Shown here: piece by piece, positions 45,426 through 54,625 of the stretch
Layout of the letters: every line of letters begins with the position of its first letter
Numbering within the stretch: position 1 is the first letter of the stretch
From: Pleionea sp. CnH1-48
GTDB taxonomy: Bacteria > Pseudomonadota > Gammaproteobacteria > Enterobacterales > Kangiellaceae
Direction of reading: 5' to 3'
Length of the DNA stretch: 64,000 nt
Assembly (NCBI RefSeq): GCF_024124665.1
Contig: NZ_JAMXSB010000008.1
Location: 248,001 to 312,000 of the forward strand
Position numbers and translations under genes: made by a program
The notes under the pieces: model-generated
Seen by the model: only the letters and a program-made list of their open reading frames with translations
What the model was told of the DNA's origin: nothing
Databases searched by the model: none

Positions 45426-46898
45426 TTAATTCGACATAATTTCTTTTAAACGCTTTTTATCCACTTTGCTGTTGATGGTCAGAGCCATTTCATCTACAAA
45501 GCGAATTTCTCGTGGTAGGTAGTCGCTATCAGTCGTCGACTTTAACCACTCGGTTACGTTTTTTCTTGTTTCGTCACTGTCTTCGGTCAACTGTATGACC
45601 AAAAGTGCAATTTCATCACCATAACGATCTTCTTTACCTAGCACAGCACACAAATTGATATCTTTATGTTTTTCGAACTGCGCTTCTAACTCCGTTGGGT
45701 ACAAACAAAATCCAGCCTGTTTGATCAACTCTTTGGTTCGACCTTTGAAATAGAAAAAACCATCGTCATCCTGGCTAAATAGATCTCCCGTCGACAACCA
45801 GTTATCGTCTCGGTAACGACCAGCAATAATTTTTGCTCCACCGGAGGCATTTTGGTCATAGTAGGACTGCATAACAGCGCTGCCTCTTACATAAAGCTCT
45901 CCGATTTCTCCGGCTTCGGCCTCATGGAATAAACCGTCTCTTTCAATAAAAATTTTGGCATCTAATCCTGGAATGGGTTTTCCGACTGAGCCAATTTTCT
46001 CTTCCCATAAATCGGGGTCGAGGTATAAGGCTCGTTTACATTCTGTTAGCCCGTACATGGCGTAGACTCGAATATCTGCCGACAATGACTTCCACCCACG
46101 GATCACTGACTCACCCAAGTGTCCACCTGTATTAGTGAGCTTGGCTACCGAACTGATATCAGCTTTCATTACTCGAGCGACTTTTTCTAATGCCGTTGCC
46201 ATTGCAGGTACCAGAGGCAGCAAAGTAATTTTATGCTTTGCTATGGTGGCCAATACCTTCATGGGATTAAATGAACCCTGATACAGAGTCAAAGAGCAGT
46301 CATTTTTGATCGCGAATAACAGTTGATATAAACCGTAATCAAATGACAAAGGAGACAACGCCAGAATTTTTTCTTGAGAATGAATATCAAGATAGAGACT
46401 GATGGATTTGAGTGCCGTCACAACATTATTGTGAGTCAGCATAATGCCTTTAGGCTTGCCTGTACTCCCAGAGGTGTAAATAACCATGGCTAAATCTGAG
46501 CCACACACTCTCGGCTGAGAGTTAAACTTGAACTGATGCTCTTCTTGCTGATGGTGCTCGCAAGGTAACCACTCACCTTGCGACCATATTGCCTTTGCAT
46601 TGCAATCAGCCGCAATGCTATCGGTAGCACTGTTGTCTATATCGTGCTTTACAGGAACAACGACCAGGCCGTAGTGCCATGCGGCCAATAAGGTAGCCAC
46701 ACTTTCAATATTATTATCAGCGCGTATTAAAACACGATCGCCAAAATGGAAAGAACAAATAGAGGACCTGATTTTATCTGTCGCAGATAACAGGTCTTCA
46801 GTTACCAGCTGTTCTTCAGTTTCTGATGTTAAAATACAACCAGTAAAACTTTTATCAACAACTCTTTGATAAAGTTCTGCTAAAGAAAATACTGCCAT
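45426..46898 (-). CDS. AMP-forming acyl/aminoacyl ligase
   Basis: This is a stand-alone adenylating enzyme of the ANL superfamily. Motifs seen are MVIYTSGSTGKPKGIMLTH (residues 139-156, ATP loop), YAMYGLTECKRAL, LSTGDLF and the C-terminal Lys in INSKVDKKRL (Lys478). It should activate a carboxylic or amino acid as an adenylate and load it on CoA or, more likely, on the carrier protein in this operon. The substrate cannot be read. Exosortase-A clusters have a similar ligase, PLP decarboxylase and carrier set. Confidence 0.93.
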   Translation of the reverse strand: MAVFSLAELYQRVVDKSFTGCILTSETEEQLVTEDLLSATDKIRSSICSFHFGDRVLIRADNNIESVATLLAAWHYGLVVVPVKHDIDNSATDSIAADCNAKAIWSQGEWLPCEHHQQEEHQFKFNSQPRVCGSDLAMVIYTSGSTGKPKGIMLTHNNVVTALKSISLYLDIHSQEKILALSPLSFDYGLYQLLFAIKNDCSLTLYQGSFNPMKVLATIAKHKITLLPLVPAMATALEKVARVMKADISSVAKLTNTGGHLGESVIRGWKSLSADIRVYAMYGLTECKRALYLDPDLWEEKIGSVGKPIPGLDAKIFIERDGLFHEAEAGEIGELYVRGSAVMQSYYDQNASGGAKIIAGRYRDDNWLSTGDLFSQDDDGFFYFKGRTKELIKQAGFCLYPTELEAQFEKHKDINLCAVLGKEDRYGDEIALLVIQLTEDSDETRKNVTEWLKSTTDSDYLPREIRFVDEMALTINSKVDKKRLKEIMSN

Positions 46899-46986
46899 AT
46901 TCCCCCCTTAATCAGTAAAGCATGATGACTAACGTCATACTCCACCCAAGAATAAAACCAAACGGTTGAGCTTTGGTTAATAAACC

Positions 46987-48879
46987 TTACGCGTATTGCT
47001 GCGACCGAGTCATAAAGGTATCGCTATTAGACTCAAGAGCCGAAACATCTTCTCTTTTTATGATTTCGTATTTTGAGAAGACGTTGGGCAATATATTGTG
47101 AATGTAAAACTGAGCGGATAATATTCGGCCTTCATAAAAAGCCTTCTCATCATCATTCACGTCGCTTGCGGTGATAGCGCTCTGTGCAATCAAAGCACCA
47201 TCTAGTAACAACCAGGAAATAGTCACCTCTGCCATCATTTCAAGAAACCGGGTAGAAACGCCAAAAATCATTTCTAACTTTCGTTCTTTAACCCATTGCC
47301 CCATCAATGCATGGGCTTCTACCAGGGTGCCGACTGCTCGCTCTAATGTGAGCAGTTCCGAGTGCAATACATTGTTGCCTCTATGCTCATCAAGAAACGC
47401 AGACACTTCGTTATGAAACAACTTAAGCAATTTAGAGTCTCGTCCCATGGCGAGCTTGTCGCGCATAAGGTCGGCAGATTGCATGAAGTTAGTGCCTTCC
47501 CAGATAGAAAGAATTTTAATATCTCGGGCGTACTGTTCGAGAGGATGATCGGCAATATAGCCGTGCCCGCCATAGACCTGCATGGCCAGTTCAGCAATTC
47601 GCCAAGCTTGATCGGAGGTGTAGGCTTTCACGATAGGTGTCAATAAATTAACAATACCTTGATGTTTAAAATGCTCTTCTCGCCACGGTGCTTTTTTATC
47701 TTTATCGTGAGCATTTTCGAACTCAATGTTCATCGCCATACTTTGATGAAAGGAGAGCTTCACAATCAATGCTCGACAGCCTTCCACTTTACTTTTCATT
47801 TCTAACAGCATGCGCTTAACATCCACATGCTGAATGATGGGTACTTTGGCTGCGCGGGGGTTAAAAGCTTGGCGAAAATCAGCCCCCTGAACACGACCAC
47901 TCGCATACTCTGCCGCATTCAGGTATGCACTAGAAGCCATTCCCAGAGCATAAATACCAGTAGCAATACGAGCAAGATTCATCATATTGAGCAATTGGAA
48001 CAGGCCGATGTTTTCGCGATCACCTAGCAGGTAGCCATAACATGGCTCTTGTAAACCAAACTCCAGGTGAGCTGTCGCACAACCATGTAAGCCCATTTTT
48101 TCCTCAAGGCGAACACAATGAACGCCATTGCTTTCTGCTGGCTCACCTTTTTCGTTCAAGCGGAATCTGGGTACGACAAAACAAGATAGTCCAGCGGTTC
48201 CACTCGGTGCACCTTCAGGCCGAGCCAGAACAATGTAGGCAATGTTGTCGGCCAGATCGTGCATACCCGCAGAGATGAATATCTTCTCACCTTCGATTCG
48301 ATAAGAACCGTTATCTTGTTTAATCGCTTTGGTTCTTAATGCGCCAACATCACTCCCCGCTTCCGCTTCGGTCATACATAAGCATGCAGACCACTCCGCA
48401 GAGGCGAGTTTCTGACAGTAATTATCTTTAAGTTCATCACTACCAAATTTGTCGATCAAATAGAGCGCAGGATTGCAGAAGCCCGAATAAATCATGAAAG
48501 CGGGGTTCGCTCCCATCAAGATTTCATTAACCATCTGGCTAACTACATAAGGCGCTCCCATCCCATCATATTCTGCTGGTGCACCTAAGCGGCACCAATC
48601 CGCAGCACGAAACTCATCCCAGGCAGTTTCAAAGGCTGAAGGCAAACTGACTTGACCATCTTCGCCCAACTGGCAGCCATCTCGGTCAGCACTTTGATAG
48701 CAAGTTCCCAAATGCTGATAAGCAAAATCACGGGCATGGAACAGAAACCCTTCGATGGTTTCGCGAGTATAATCAGCATAAAATTCGTTGTTCAGTAATC
48801 GTTCGTCGACTTTAAACTGCTCCCAAAGTAAGAAAGCAAACTCTCGTAAATCGACACGATAAACATTTCTATCTAACAC
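46987..48879 (-). CDS. Acyl-CoA dehydrogenase, long form
   Basis: This 630-residue flavoprotein has the standard three-domain core (CMTEAEAGSDVGALRT with the FAD/substrate loop, then MQVYGGHGYIADHPLEQYARD) and the catalytic Glu461 in IWEGTN, plus the extra C-terminal helical domain of the about 600-residue family. It should put a double bond into an acyl thioester, perhaps on the carrier-bound intermediate. It lies 31 bases after the halogenase-like gene and 88 bases before the ligase gene. Confidence 0.93.
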   Translation of the reverse strand: MLDRNVYRVDLREFAFLLWEQFKVDERLLNNEFYADYTRETIEGFLFHARDFAYQHLGTCYQSADRDGCQLGEDGQVSLPSAFETAWDEFRAADWCRLGAPAEYDGMGAPYVVSQMVNEILMGANPAFMIYSGFCNPALYLIDKFGSDELKDNYCQKLASAEWSACLCMTEAEAGSDVGALRTKAIKQDNGSYRIEGEKIFISAGMHDLADNIAYIVLARPEGAPSGTAGLSCFVVPRFRLNEKGEPAESNGVHCVRLEEKMGLHGCATAHLEFGLQEPCYGYLLGDRENIGLFQLLNMMNLARIATGIYALGMASSAYLNAAEYASGRVQGADFRQAFNPRAAKVPIIQHVDVKRMLLEMKSKVEGCRALIVKLSFHQSMAMNIEFENAHDKDKKAPWREEHFKHQGIVNLLTPIVKAYTSDQAWRIAELAMQVYGGHGYIADHPLEQYARDIKILSIWEGTNFMQSADLMRDKLAMGRDSKLLKLFHNEVSAFLDEHRGNNVLHSELLTLERAVGTLVEAHALMGQWVKERKLEMIFGVSTRFLEMMAEVTISWLLLDGALIAQSAITASDVNDDEKAFYEGRILSAQFYIHNILPNVFSKYEIIKREDVSALESNSDTFMTRSQQYA

Positions 48880-48910
48880 AACTTACCACCTGATCTTTTT
48901 ACAACAATGA

Positions 48911-50839
48911 CTAAACGGCTTCATCAGCTTCAACCAACGATAAATCGATAGGCTGACTCATGAAATCTTCTTGTATGTCTCGAGCAAACTTAAGGAACAC
49001 AGGAACCATAAAGGGCATAGCAATGTACTCTTGCTCTGCTTTCCACAAAGAATTAGCCAGAGTTCGAATTTTCTTTTGTTCTTTTTCATCACACTCGGGA
49101 TCAACGATGGTCACACCCACCTGATTGGTCTCGAAGGATGTTTCGGTCACTTCGACTAATACAGTGTGTTCTGTTTGCTGCTGTAATTCTTCGGTAAGTT
49201 GTTTTGAACATTTTGCGAGAATGTCAGGTAATTCGGCTTTACCCATTTCTTGACAGTTTATGAGTTCGGGGAAAGGCAAAGCCATGTGTACGATACGCCG
49301 TGTAGCAAAGTTTTTGAGGTCAAGTTTAATACCGGTCACTCGTAAGAAGATTTCGGACCATAGTTTGACCCGCAAGTCGATACGCCAACCATCTCGACCA
49401 CGTTCTCCCATCTGGAAAACAAAAAACTTATAAAGATCGGCACCAGAATCGAAAAAGCCAGTGCTGTTTTCTCGGTAGTAGCGTTCTTCTTCTTTCAAGA
49501 CATCGACAGTCAACATAATCTGTTTCTGCAAAATCTTTTCTAACGCTAAATAGCCTCGGCGCAAATAGTCTTTCTTTTTCCAATATTCATGGTCATTGTA
49601 GAAGCCAGCCATGTAATCCCAGGCCGCTTCCAAAAAGTAGGCCGCGGTGTTGTATGCAATAATAGGAGAACATAACTCACCGCAATCCAACACAGGATAG
49701 GTGTTTCGTACGTGGGCATAAAGCAACTGGAAAAACTCAGCGCCAATACGATTAGCAACAGGCACTTTTTCGTCAATGATGGCTTGGCCACTGGCGAGAT
49801 CAGGACTACCAAGATCATCCAGAATTAACTGCGCTAACGAGTCATTAAGTAAAGCAATCACATCCCCACCACCACTGAAGAGTGGATCGAGAAAGAAAGC
49901 CGCAAATCCTGTCGCTCCCCAGCGCTCTTCGCTGACAAACTGATCAGAACGATAAGCCAACTGGCCCCACGCTTCAAAATCTTCAAGTTCAGCGCCTTCC
50001 AAAAGATCGGCAATGGCTCTATGGCGTTTGATAAAAGCTAAGAATTCTTCTTGTTTGCGAGGATAGTCTTTCACTTTAGATTTATCGCAAACAACACCAA
50101 CACTGGTATGTCCGCCACTGAGAGGAATAAACCATACCCAATAACCATCACCACCAAAGTGGTTGGTAGACAAGAATCGTCCGTAGGCTTTCGAGCGCCA
50201 TTCTTCCGATCCCATGCTATCGATATCTTTGATGTTACTAAAACGTCCCCAGGCAGCACTATTTTGTGGGACATCATCTTTGCGATGCCATTTTTGCTTA
50301 CGGCTGATCACACGGCGACGGCCACTGGCATCAATTAACCAGCGCGCCTGTTTTCGATGGGTTTCACCTTGATATTCAAAATCAACTCGATGTTGGCCGT
50401 TGTTGATTTCAAAATCGGTCATCTTGGCACCGAGCAACACATCAATACCATCTTGACGATTCATCTCGACCAGATCACGCTCAAATTTAATACGATCGAT
50501 TTGAAAGGCAGGATGGGGCGGAATCGCCGTGGTACCATGCTCACTCATTTTATGAAGCGGTAAATCAAGCTCTGGAGAGTCATAAAAGAAACGCAATCCA
50601 TTTTTAGGAAAATGATTACGATAGAGATAATTAACCAGACCTAGTCGTTTAAGAAAATAATGTCCGGTAAGTTCTACGGTTGCTTCTCCAACCTTGGCAG
50701 TAAACTCTGTTTGTGCCTCGAGAACTAATATAGAAATGTCAGCTTTATTGCGCTTTAATTGCCTTGCTAATGTTAGCCCGGCCCAGCCGCCGCCAACAAC
50801 TATTACGTCATACGACGCAACACTCATAGCATTGCTCAT
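48911..50839 (-). CDS. FAD-dependent halogenase-like monooxygenase
   Basis: The N-terminus has the dinucleotide motif YDVIVVGGGWAGLTLARQLK, and a later GYWVWFIPLSGGHTSVGVV segment carries the WxWxIP motif that marks flavin-dependent halogenases. LDPLFSGGGDVIALLN is the usual FAD-proximal loop. GEATVELTGHYF stands where the halogenase Lys region is expected. About 120 residues at the C-terminus exceed the common length. It could halogenate, or hydroxylate or epoxidise if the halide site is lost. I start it at the ATG at 50839, since 50881 is not preceded by a ribosome site. It is the first gene of the operon. Confidence 0.85.
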   Translation of the reverse strand: MSNAMSVASYDVIVVGGGWAGLTLARQLKRNKADISILVLEAQTEFTAKVGEATVELTGHYFLKRLGLVNYLYRNHFPKNGLRFFYDSPELDLPLHKMSEHGTTAIPPHPAFQIDRIKFERDLVEMNRQDGIDVLLGAKMTDFEINNGQHRVDFEYQGETHRKQARWLIDASGRRRVISRKQKWHRKDDVPQNSAAWGRFSNIKDIDSMGSEEWRSKAYGRFLSTNHFGGDGYWVWFIPLSGGHTSVGVVCDKSKVKDYPRKQEEFLAFIKRHRAIADLLEGAELEDFEAWGQLAYRSDQFVSEERWGATGFAAFFLDPLFSGGGDVIALLNDSLAQLILDDLGSPDLASGQAIIDEKVPVANRIGAEFFQLLYAHVRNTYPVLDCGELCSPIIAYNTAAYFLEAAWDYMAGFYNDHEYWKKKDYLRRGYLALEKILQKQIMLTVDVLKEEERYYRENSTGFFDSGADLYKFFVFQMGERGRDGWRIDLRVKLWSEIFLRVTGIKLDLKNFATRRIVHMALPFPELINCQEMGKAELPDILAKCSKQLTEELQQQTEHTVLVEVTETSFETNQVGVTIVDPECDEKEQKKIRTLANSLWKAEQEYIAMPFMVPVFLKFARDIQEDFMSQPIDLSLVEADEAV

Positions 50840-51279
50840 TGCTCCACCCCACATGACCTTGTTGAACCATGTTGCGCGCACAAAGCAATAGCGTCACATC
50901 AGCTACGGTGTAAAAATTGCTTTTCCCCTAACCCGAGCAATTTTTGAATTCTAGTGTTATTAGCAAACGCGACAGCTACTAAGCCTTGCTTCATACGGCA
51001 ACACTTATTTTTTGTAATTCTTGTTGTTCTTTATTATTTGTATTTTGATGGTCAACAGCGGCGAGATATCTCGTCAGACCAGTCAAGAGCTGCGTTACCA
51101 AGTAAACGACAATGGACACATCTTAGTCAAGTGTGAATTTTACATATTGTTACATTCTGGACGAATCCGGTTTAGCAATCTAAAAGGCCATCTATGCTGA
51201 TTACCTATAGAAAACAAAAGCATGGTAGCGGCGAATTATGAATTTGAAATGTCAATTACCTAACAAAATGCGAATAAAG
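50840..51279. other. Upstream region of the biosynthetic operon
   Basis: This stretch should hold the promoter of the long minus-strand operon. On the minus strand TTGACT lies at about 51125-51130, followed 17 bases later by GTTTAC, a weak -10 box. A perfect 12-base palindrome, CGAGATATCTCG, lies at 51062-51073 downstream of it and could be an operator. Frames in this region have no ribosome sites and are probably accidental. Confidence 0.35.
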
Positions 51280-51564
51280 CTAGACGGTCGACCACATCTC
51301 AAAATCATTATAACTATCATTATCTTCACGCCACTCTGCGATTACCTCTTTAACCACGGCATTCCGCGGCCCTTGATGGGACCATTCCAGTAATTGCTTT
51401 TGTTGTTCCTCTGCACCACTCGCCAACCACTCAACACGGCCATCAGATAAATTCCGTACCCAACCCGTAAGACCTAACTGACGCGCCTTCTCCTGCGTTG
51501 ATGCACGAAACCAGACACCCTGAACTTTTCCAGACACATAAGCATGTAAGTGTTTATTATTCAT
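51280..51564 (-). CDS. acyP: Acylphosphatase
   Basis: The 94-residue protein has the family signature [20 protein letters not shown] with the phosphate-binding loop and Arg, and [17 protein letters not shown] with the catalytic Asn. It hydrolyses acyl phosphates such as carbamoyl phosphate. An AAGGGGAC ribosome site precedes the ATG. It stands alone between the two accessory loci. Confidence 0.96.
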   Translation of the reverse strand: MNNKHLHAYVSGKVQGVWFRASTQEKARQLGLTGWVRNLSDGRVEWLASGAEEQQKQLLEWSHQGPRNAVVKEVIAEWREDNDSYNDFEMWSTV

Positions 51565-51909
51565 AAGTCGTCCCCTTAAACAAACATTCTTCTTGCTGTT
51601 TTTTATAGCACAGCTTGCTTACGTTTAGATGGAGTAACACCTTAAATAAACACTCTACGAAAAGAAATAGCTCCGCAATTCTTGAACTTCCATCTTAAAA
51701 AATAACAAACTCCAATACTATAGTCGGCAGCTTCATTCCTTATTCTCTGCACATTTTGTAGCGCACAAAAATTATTTACTTTCAGGGATCAAATAAAAAA
51801 GAAAATTAAGGAAAAAATCGGATATGAAATAAAAAGCCAGGTCCCATCAATAAAAAAGCCCCGATGAAAAATTTCATCAGGGCTTTTTTGCAAAACTACC
51901 TCTAAATAT
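51565..51909. other. Gene-free interval with the DUF3570 operon terminator
   Basis: Apart from the terminator at its left side, this AT-rich region shows only a possible acyP promoter. No open frame is supported. Confidence 0.4.
51850..51889. terminator. Bidirectional terminator after the DUF3570 gene
   Basis: Long arms (AAAAAAGCCCCGATGAAA and TTTCATCAGGGCTTTTTT, one mismatch) form a hairpin with A and T runs on the two sides. It ends the minus-strand envelope gene group. Confidence 0.92.
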
Positions 51910-53085
51910 CTAATACCAGATGGAGAAAAAGAATCGTATTACACCAGCATTGAAGTGATATAAAGGTTCTTCGCCTGCGTTAAACACACCAGGCTGATTT
52001 TGATGGACCAACACATTTCTAAAATTGTCATATTCAAACTGAAAATAATCGTAGTAGAAATTAACTGCCGCTCGATCAAAATATTCCCAGTCTTTTAATT
52101 CGCGCTCATAAACAACTCCAAATCCAAAAGACTGATTTGAGAAAGCACTCATCTCTTTGTCTCTTGCTCTAAAGTTCTGCTCGTTTGAGCGCGAGAACAA
52201 GTCGCTGTAAAACTCAGCTTGCGTCTGGCTATAGGTTCGATACTTGGCTTCAAAAATCCAATGATCGCCCCAGGGATGGGTATAGGCCAGCTCGTAGTTA
52301 TTCGCTTTAATCTTCCAGGTATCGCTAAATGTACGAGCTTCTAACTTCAAAGATGCTCGATAGGGAAGATAATACATGGCTCGTAAAGCAACCGCGGTAC
52401 TGGTTCGAGTTTCAGGATACACTTCGCTCTCAAACAGAAAGCCTCCGGCACCATCTGAGAAACGAACCGCTCGGTAAGGGTTATTCAAAAAGCCTTCGTC
52501 GGTTACTGACTCTAAACCAAGCCCGAGTATCAAATCTTTGGTCAAAATCTGCGAAATATTTAATCGGTAAGCCTGACGACCAGCATCACGCGCAAACACC
52601 TCAGTGTCATCAGCCGTTGCGCGTTTACCAACAACATCGCTGCCTTTAGCGTAACCAATAGATACATTGGTTAAGTCGCCGAAGAAATCCTGCGACACAC
52701 TAAAGTAATAGGTGCTGGCATCGTAATCGTTTTCTTTACTGGCTGTATGGCCAGCGCTCAGTATGGTTTTATTATAAAGATAATCCACCCCAAGGCTGTG
52801 CTCTTTTCTTTGCTCGGTGTAACGACTCGCTGTCGCTAACACGTCAATAGAAGCACTGGAGACATTATCCACATAGTAATTTGCCGAAACAGAAAACTTA
52901 TTCAAAAAAGATTTACGCACCAAAACAGAAGGTCCGTCGATCTTTACACCACCACCTTCAAAGGAATGATACATAGCATCGGCACGGTCTTCTGGCAAAA
53001 CAGCACTATGGCCATACCAAGACAGACTCACTAACGCGGTGCCGAGAAGAGCTTTTAAATAGCGCTTAATACTTTTATTCATCAT
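51910..53085 (-). CDS. DUF3570 outer-membrane protein
   Basis: The product has a signal peptide (cleavage near GHSAV) and a barrel-like pattern of alternating strands. It ends in GVIRFFFSIWY, an aromatic C-terminus. The overall pattern, with FSVSANYYVDNVSSASIDVLA and repeated Tyr-rich strands, matches DUF3570. The function of DUF3570 is not known; members are commonly neighbours of the DUF4266-type mini-lipoprotein and TlpA-like thioredoxins, as here. It lies last in its operon, ahead of a strong terminator. Confidence 0.87.
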   Translation of the reverse strand: MMNKSIKRYLKALLGTALVSLSWYGHSAVLPEDRADAMYHSFEGGGVKIDGPSVLVRKSFLNKFSVSANYYVDNVSSASIDVLATASRYTEQRKEHSLGVDYLYNKTILSAGHTASKENDYDASTYYFSVSQDFFGDLTNVSIGYAKGSDVVGKRATADDTEVFARDAGRQAYRLNISQILTKDLILGLGLESVTDEGFLNNPYRAVRFSDGAGGFLFESEVYPETRTSTAVALRAMYYLPYRASLKLEARTFSDTWKIKANNYELAYTHPWGDHWIFEAKYRTYSQTQAEFYSDLFSRSNEQNFRARDKEMSAFSNQSFGFGVVYERELKDWEYFDRAAVNFYYDYFQFEYDNFRNVLVHQNQPGVFNAGEEPLYHFNAGVIRFFFSIWY

Positions 53086-53141
53086 ATCTTATTTATAAGA
53101 GTCTCATATCAGCCGCATGCGGCTTTACGTATTGAGTGCGG

Positions 53142-53363
53142 TTAGTTACAACCGCACCCACCTCCGCCGCCGCCTTCTGCGCCACGCGCAGCTTCACGAG
53201 CTTGATAGACGTGATGCATATAGTTGGCAGATATGGCATCGCGAGAAAAGCTCATAATAGGATCGGCAAGATTATTTCGTTCATAAGGCTTAACCCAAGG
53301 TTCGATGGCACAACCTGAGATAAACATCAGAGCAATGACTACCAAGCTTATTCGTTTCAACAT
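53142..53363 (-). CDS. DUF4266-like mini-lipoprotein with Gly/Cys tail
   Basis: The 73-residue product has a lipobox in ALMFISGCAIEPW. The mature part, about 54 residues, begins with the conserved WVKPYERNNLADPIM, and ends with GAEGGGGGGCGCN, two Cys separated by one Gly. A Gly-rich stretch with C-G-C at the end of a lipoprotein suggests a flexible arm carrying a metal, a disulfide or a modification, none of which I can establish. It lies between the DUF3570 barrel and TlpA genes, eight bases from the latter. Confidence 0.9.
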   Translation of the reverse strand: MLKRISLVVIALMFISGCAIEPWVKPYERNNLADPIMSFSRDAISANYMHHVYQAREAARGAEGGGGGGCGCN

Positions 53364-53370
53364 GAACTGA

Positions 53371-53877
53371 TTATTCTCTCATCAATGCTTTCATTAATTT
53401 TTTGTGATGCTTTTCATCGCCTGACTTGTAGCCACGATGTAAAAAGCGCACGTTCCCAGCACGGTCAATAAATACAGTACTTGGCATCGCATCAACATCA
53501 AACATCTTGCTGACTTTGTTTTCTTGATCAAACAAAATTGGGAAGGTAACAGGTACATCTTTCAAATAGCCAACCGCTTTCGATGAATCTTTTTCTACAT
53601 TGATACCTAAGATTCGAAACCCAAGTTTTTTATACTTTTTGTAGAACTCTTCAAGGATTGGCATTTCTTCTCGGCAAGGTCCACACCAAGAAGCCCAAAA
53701 GTTAAGCATGATCACTTCGCCACGCAGCTCACTTAGTTTAACGTTACTGCCGTCCATGCTTTTAAGAGTAAAATCTGGCGCTGGCTTATTGAACTCTTCG
53801 GCATGAGCGGTCGCCGAAAACAACAGGGTTAAGGCCAGAAATGGAGCAATCAGTTTAATCAATTTCATGAGTTTCAC
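53371..53877 (-). CDS. TlpA-family periplasmic thioredoxin
   Basis: A signal peptide (cleavage near ATAHAEE) precedes a thioredoxin-like domain of the AhpC/TSA-TlpA type. The active site is WCGPC in MLNFWASWCGPCREEMPIL and the cis-Pro loop is DAMPSTVFID. It is 168 residues. It likely reduces Cys pairs of envelope proteins, for example the CxC tail of the adjoining mini-lipoprotein or CxxCH haem-binding sites of nearby genes before haem attachment. It is 73 bases after an outer-membrane protein gene. The start follows GAAAGGTG. Confidence 0.95.
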   Translation of the reverse strand: MKLMKLIKLIAPFLALTLLFSATAHAEEFNKPAPDFTLKSMDGSNVKLSELRGEVIMLNFWASWCGPCREEMPILEEFYKKYKKLGFRILGINVEKDSSKAVGYLKDVPVTFPILFDQENKVSKMFDVDAMPSTVFIDRAGNVRFLHRGYKSGDEKHHKKLMKALMRE

Positions 53878-53950
53878 CTTTCATACTACTTAAGTCTCTT
53901 AGCACTCATTAGATTAAATAAGTGCTAGTATTCTACATTTGTATCCGCGG

Positions 53951-54625
53951 TTAAAAATAAGCAGATACACCGAACGATACTTCTAAATTATGAGTAGTTT
54001 TAGTATCGCCAAATAAATCAGAGTTAAACATGTGGTCTCGAGTATCCACATAAAAAGACAACCAGTCATTAAACAAGAAGCGGTATCCGGCTCCAACGGT
54101 AATGGTTAATTGTCTTTCCCCAGCAAATTCGGTATTACCAACACCCGCAATCAAATAAAACTGCGTGTTAAATGCATGAGATTCACCAACGAAAGCTTCG
54201 CCTGGCAATGCGTTCCATCCCACACTTAAATCATAATAGGTGTATTCACGCTGCTCGTCTGTTAGCAGACGAATGTTGCCATTCAACACTTCGAAACTGG
54301 TGAGTCCACCTTTTGCTTGCCCTGCCGTTAAGTTAATGAAGAAATCTTCACTCACATGGTAAGCAATCTTCAGTCCTTTAACAGGGGTTGCACCAAAGTC
54401 TTCGATGTTGAGTTGGCCATAAAAAAGGCCGACTTCAAAATCTTCACTGTCGATCAAGTCTTCATCCACATCACGACGCTCAACCTTAGGTTGAAAGATA
54501 TCGCTGGGCGACTCTGTATCGGCTTTTTCTGGCTCGGGCTCCGCCGCAAAAACGCTTTGGCTCGTTCCAGTTAACACAATAACGCTAACAAGCGTTAGAA
54601 AAATACGCTGAATCCGATTGTCCAT
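53951..54625 (-). CDS. Outer-membrane beta-barrel protein
   Basis: The 224-residue product has a signal peptide (cleavage after FAAEP) and an eight-strand-like barrel pattern, with FEVGLFYGQLNIEDFGATPV, ISYHVSEDFFINLT-type strands and a C-terminal NLEVSFGVSAYF ending in Phe. An acidic stretch (about 30-65) precedes the barrel. It overlaps the SH3/barrel gene by 31 bases. Such small barrels are often structural or bind a partner; the substrate is unknown. Confidence 0.82.
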   Translation of the reverse strand: MDNRIQRIFLTLVSVIVLTGTSQSVFAAEPEPEKADTESPSDIFQPKVERRDVDEDLIDSEDFEVGLFYGQLNIEDFGATPVKGLKIAYHVSEDFFINLTAGQAKGGLTSFEVLNGNIRLLTDEQREYTYYDLSVGWNALPGEAFVGESHAFNTQFYLIAGVGNTEFAGERQLTITVGAGYRFLFNDWLSFYVDTRDHMFNSDLFGDTKTTHNLEVSFGVSAYF

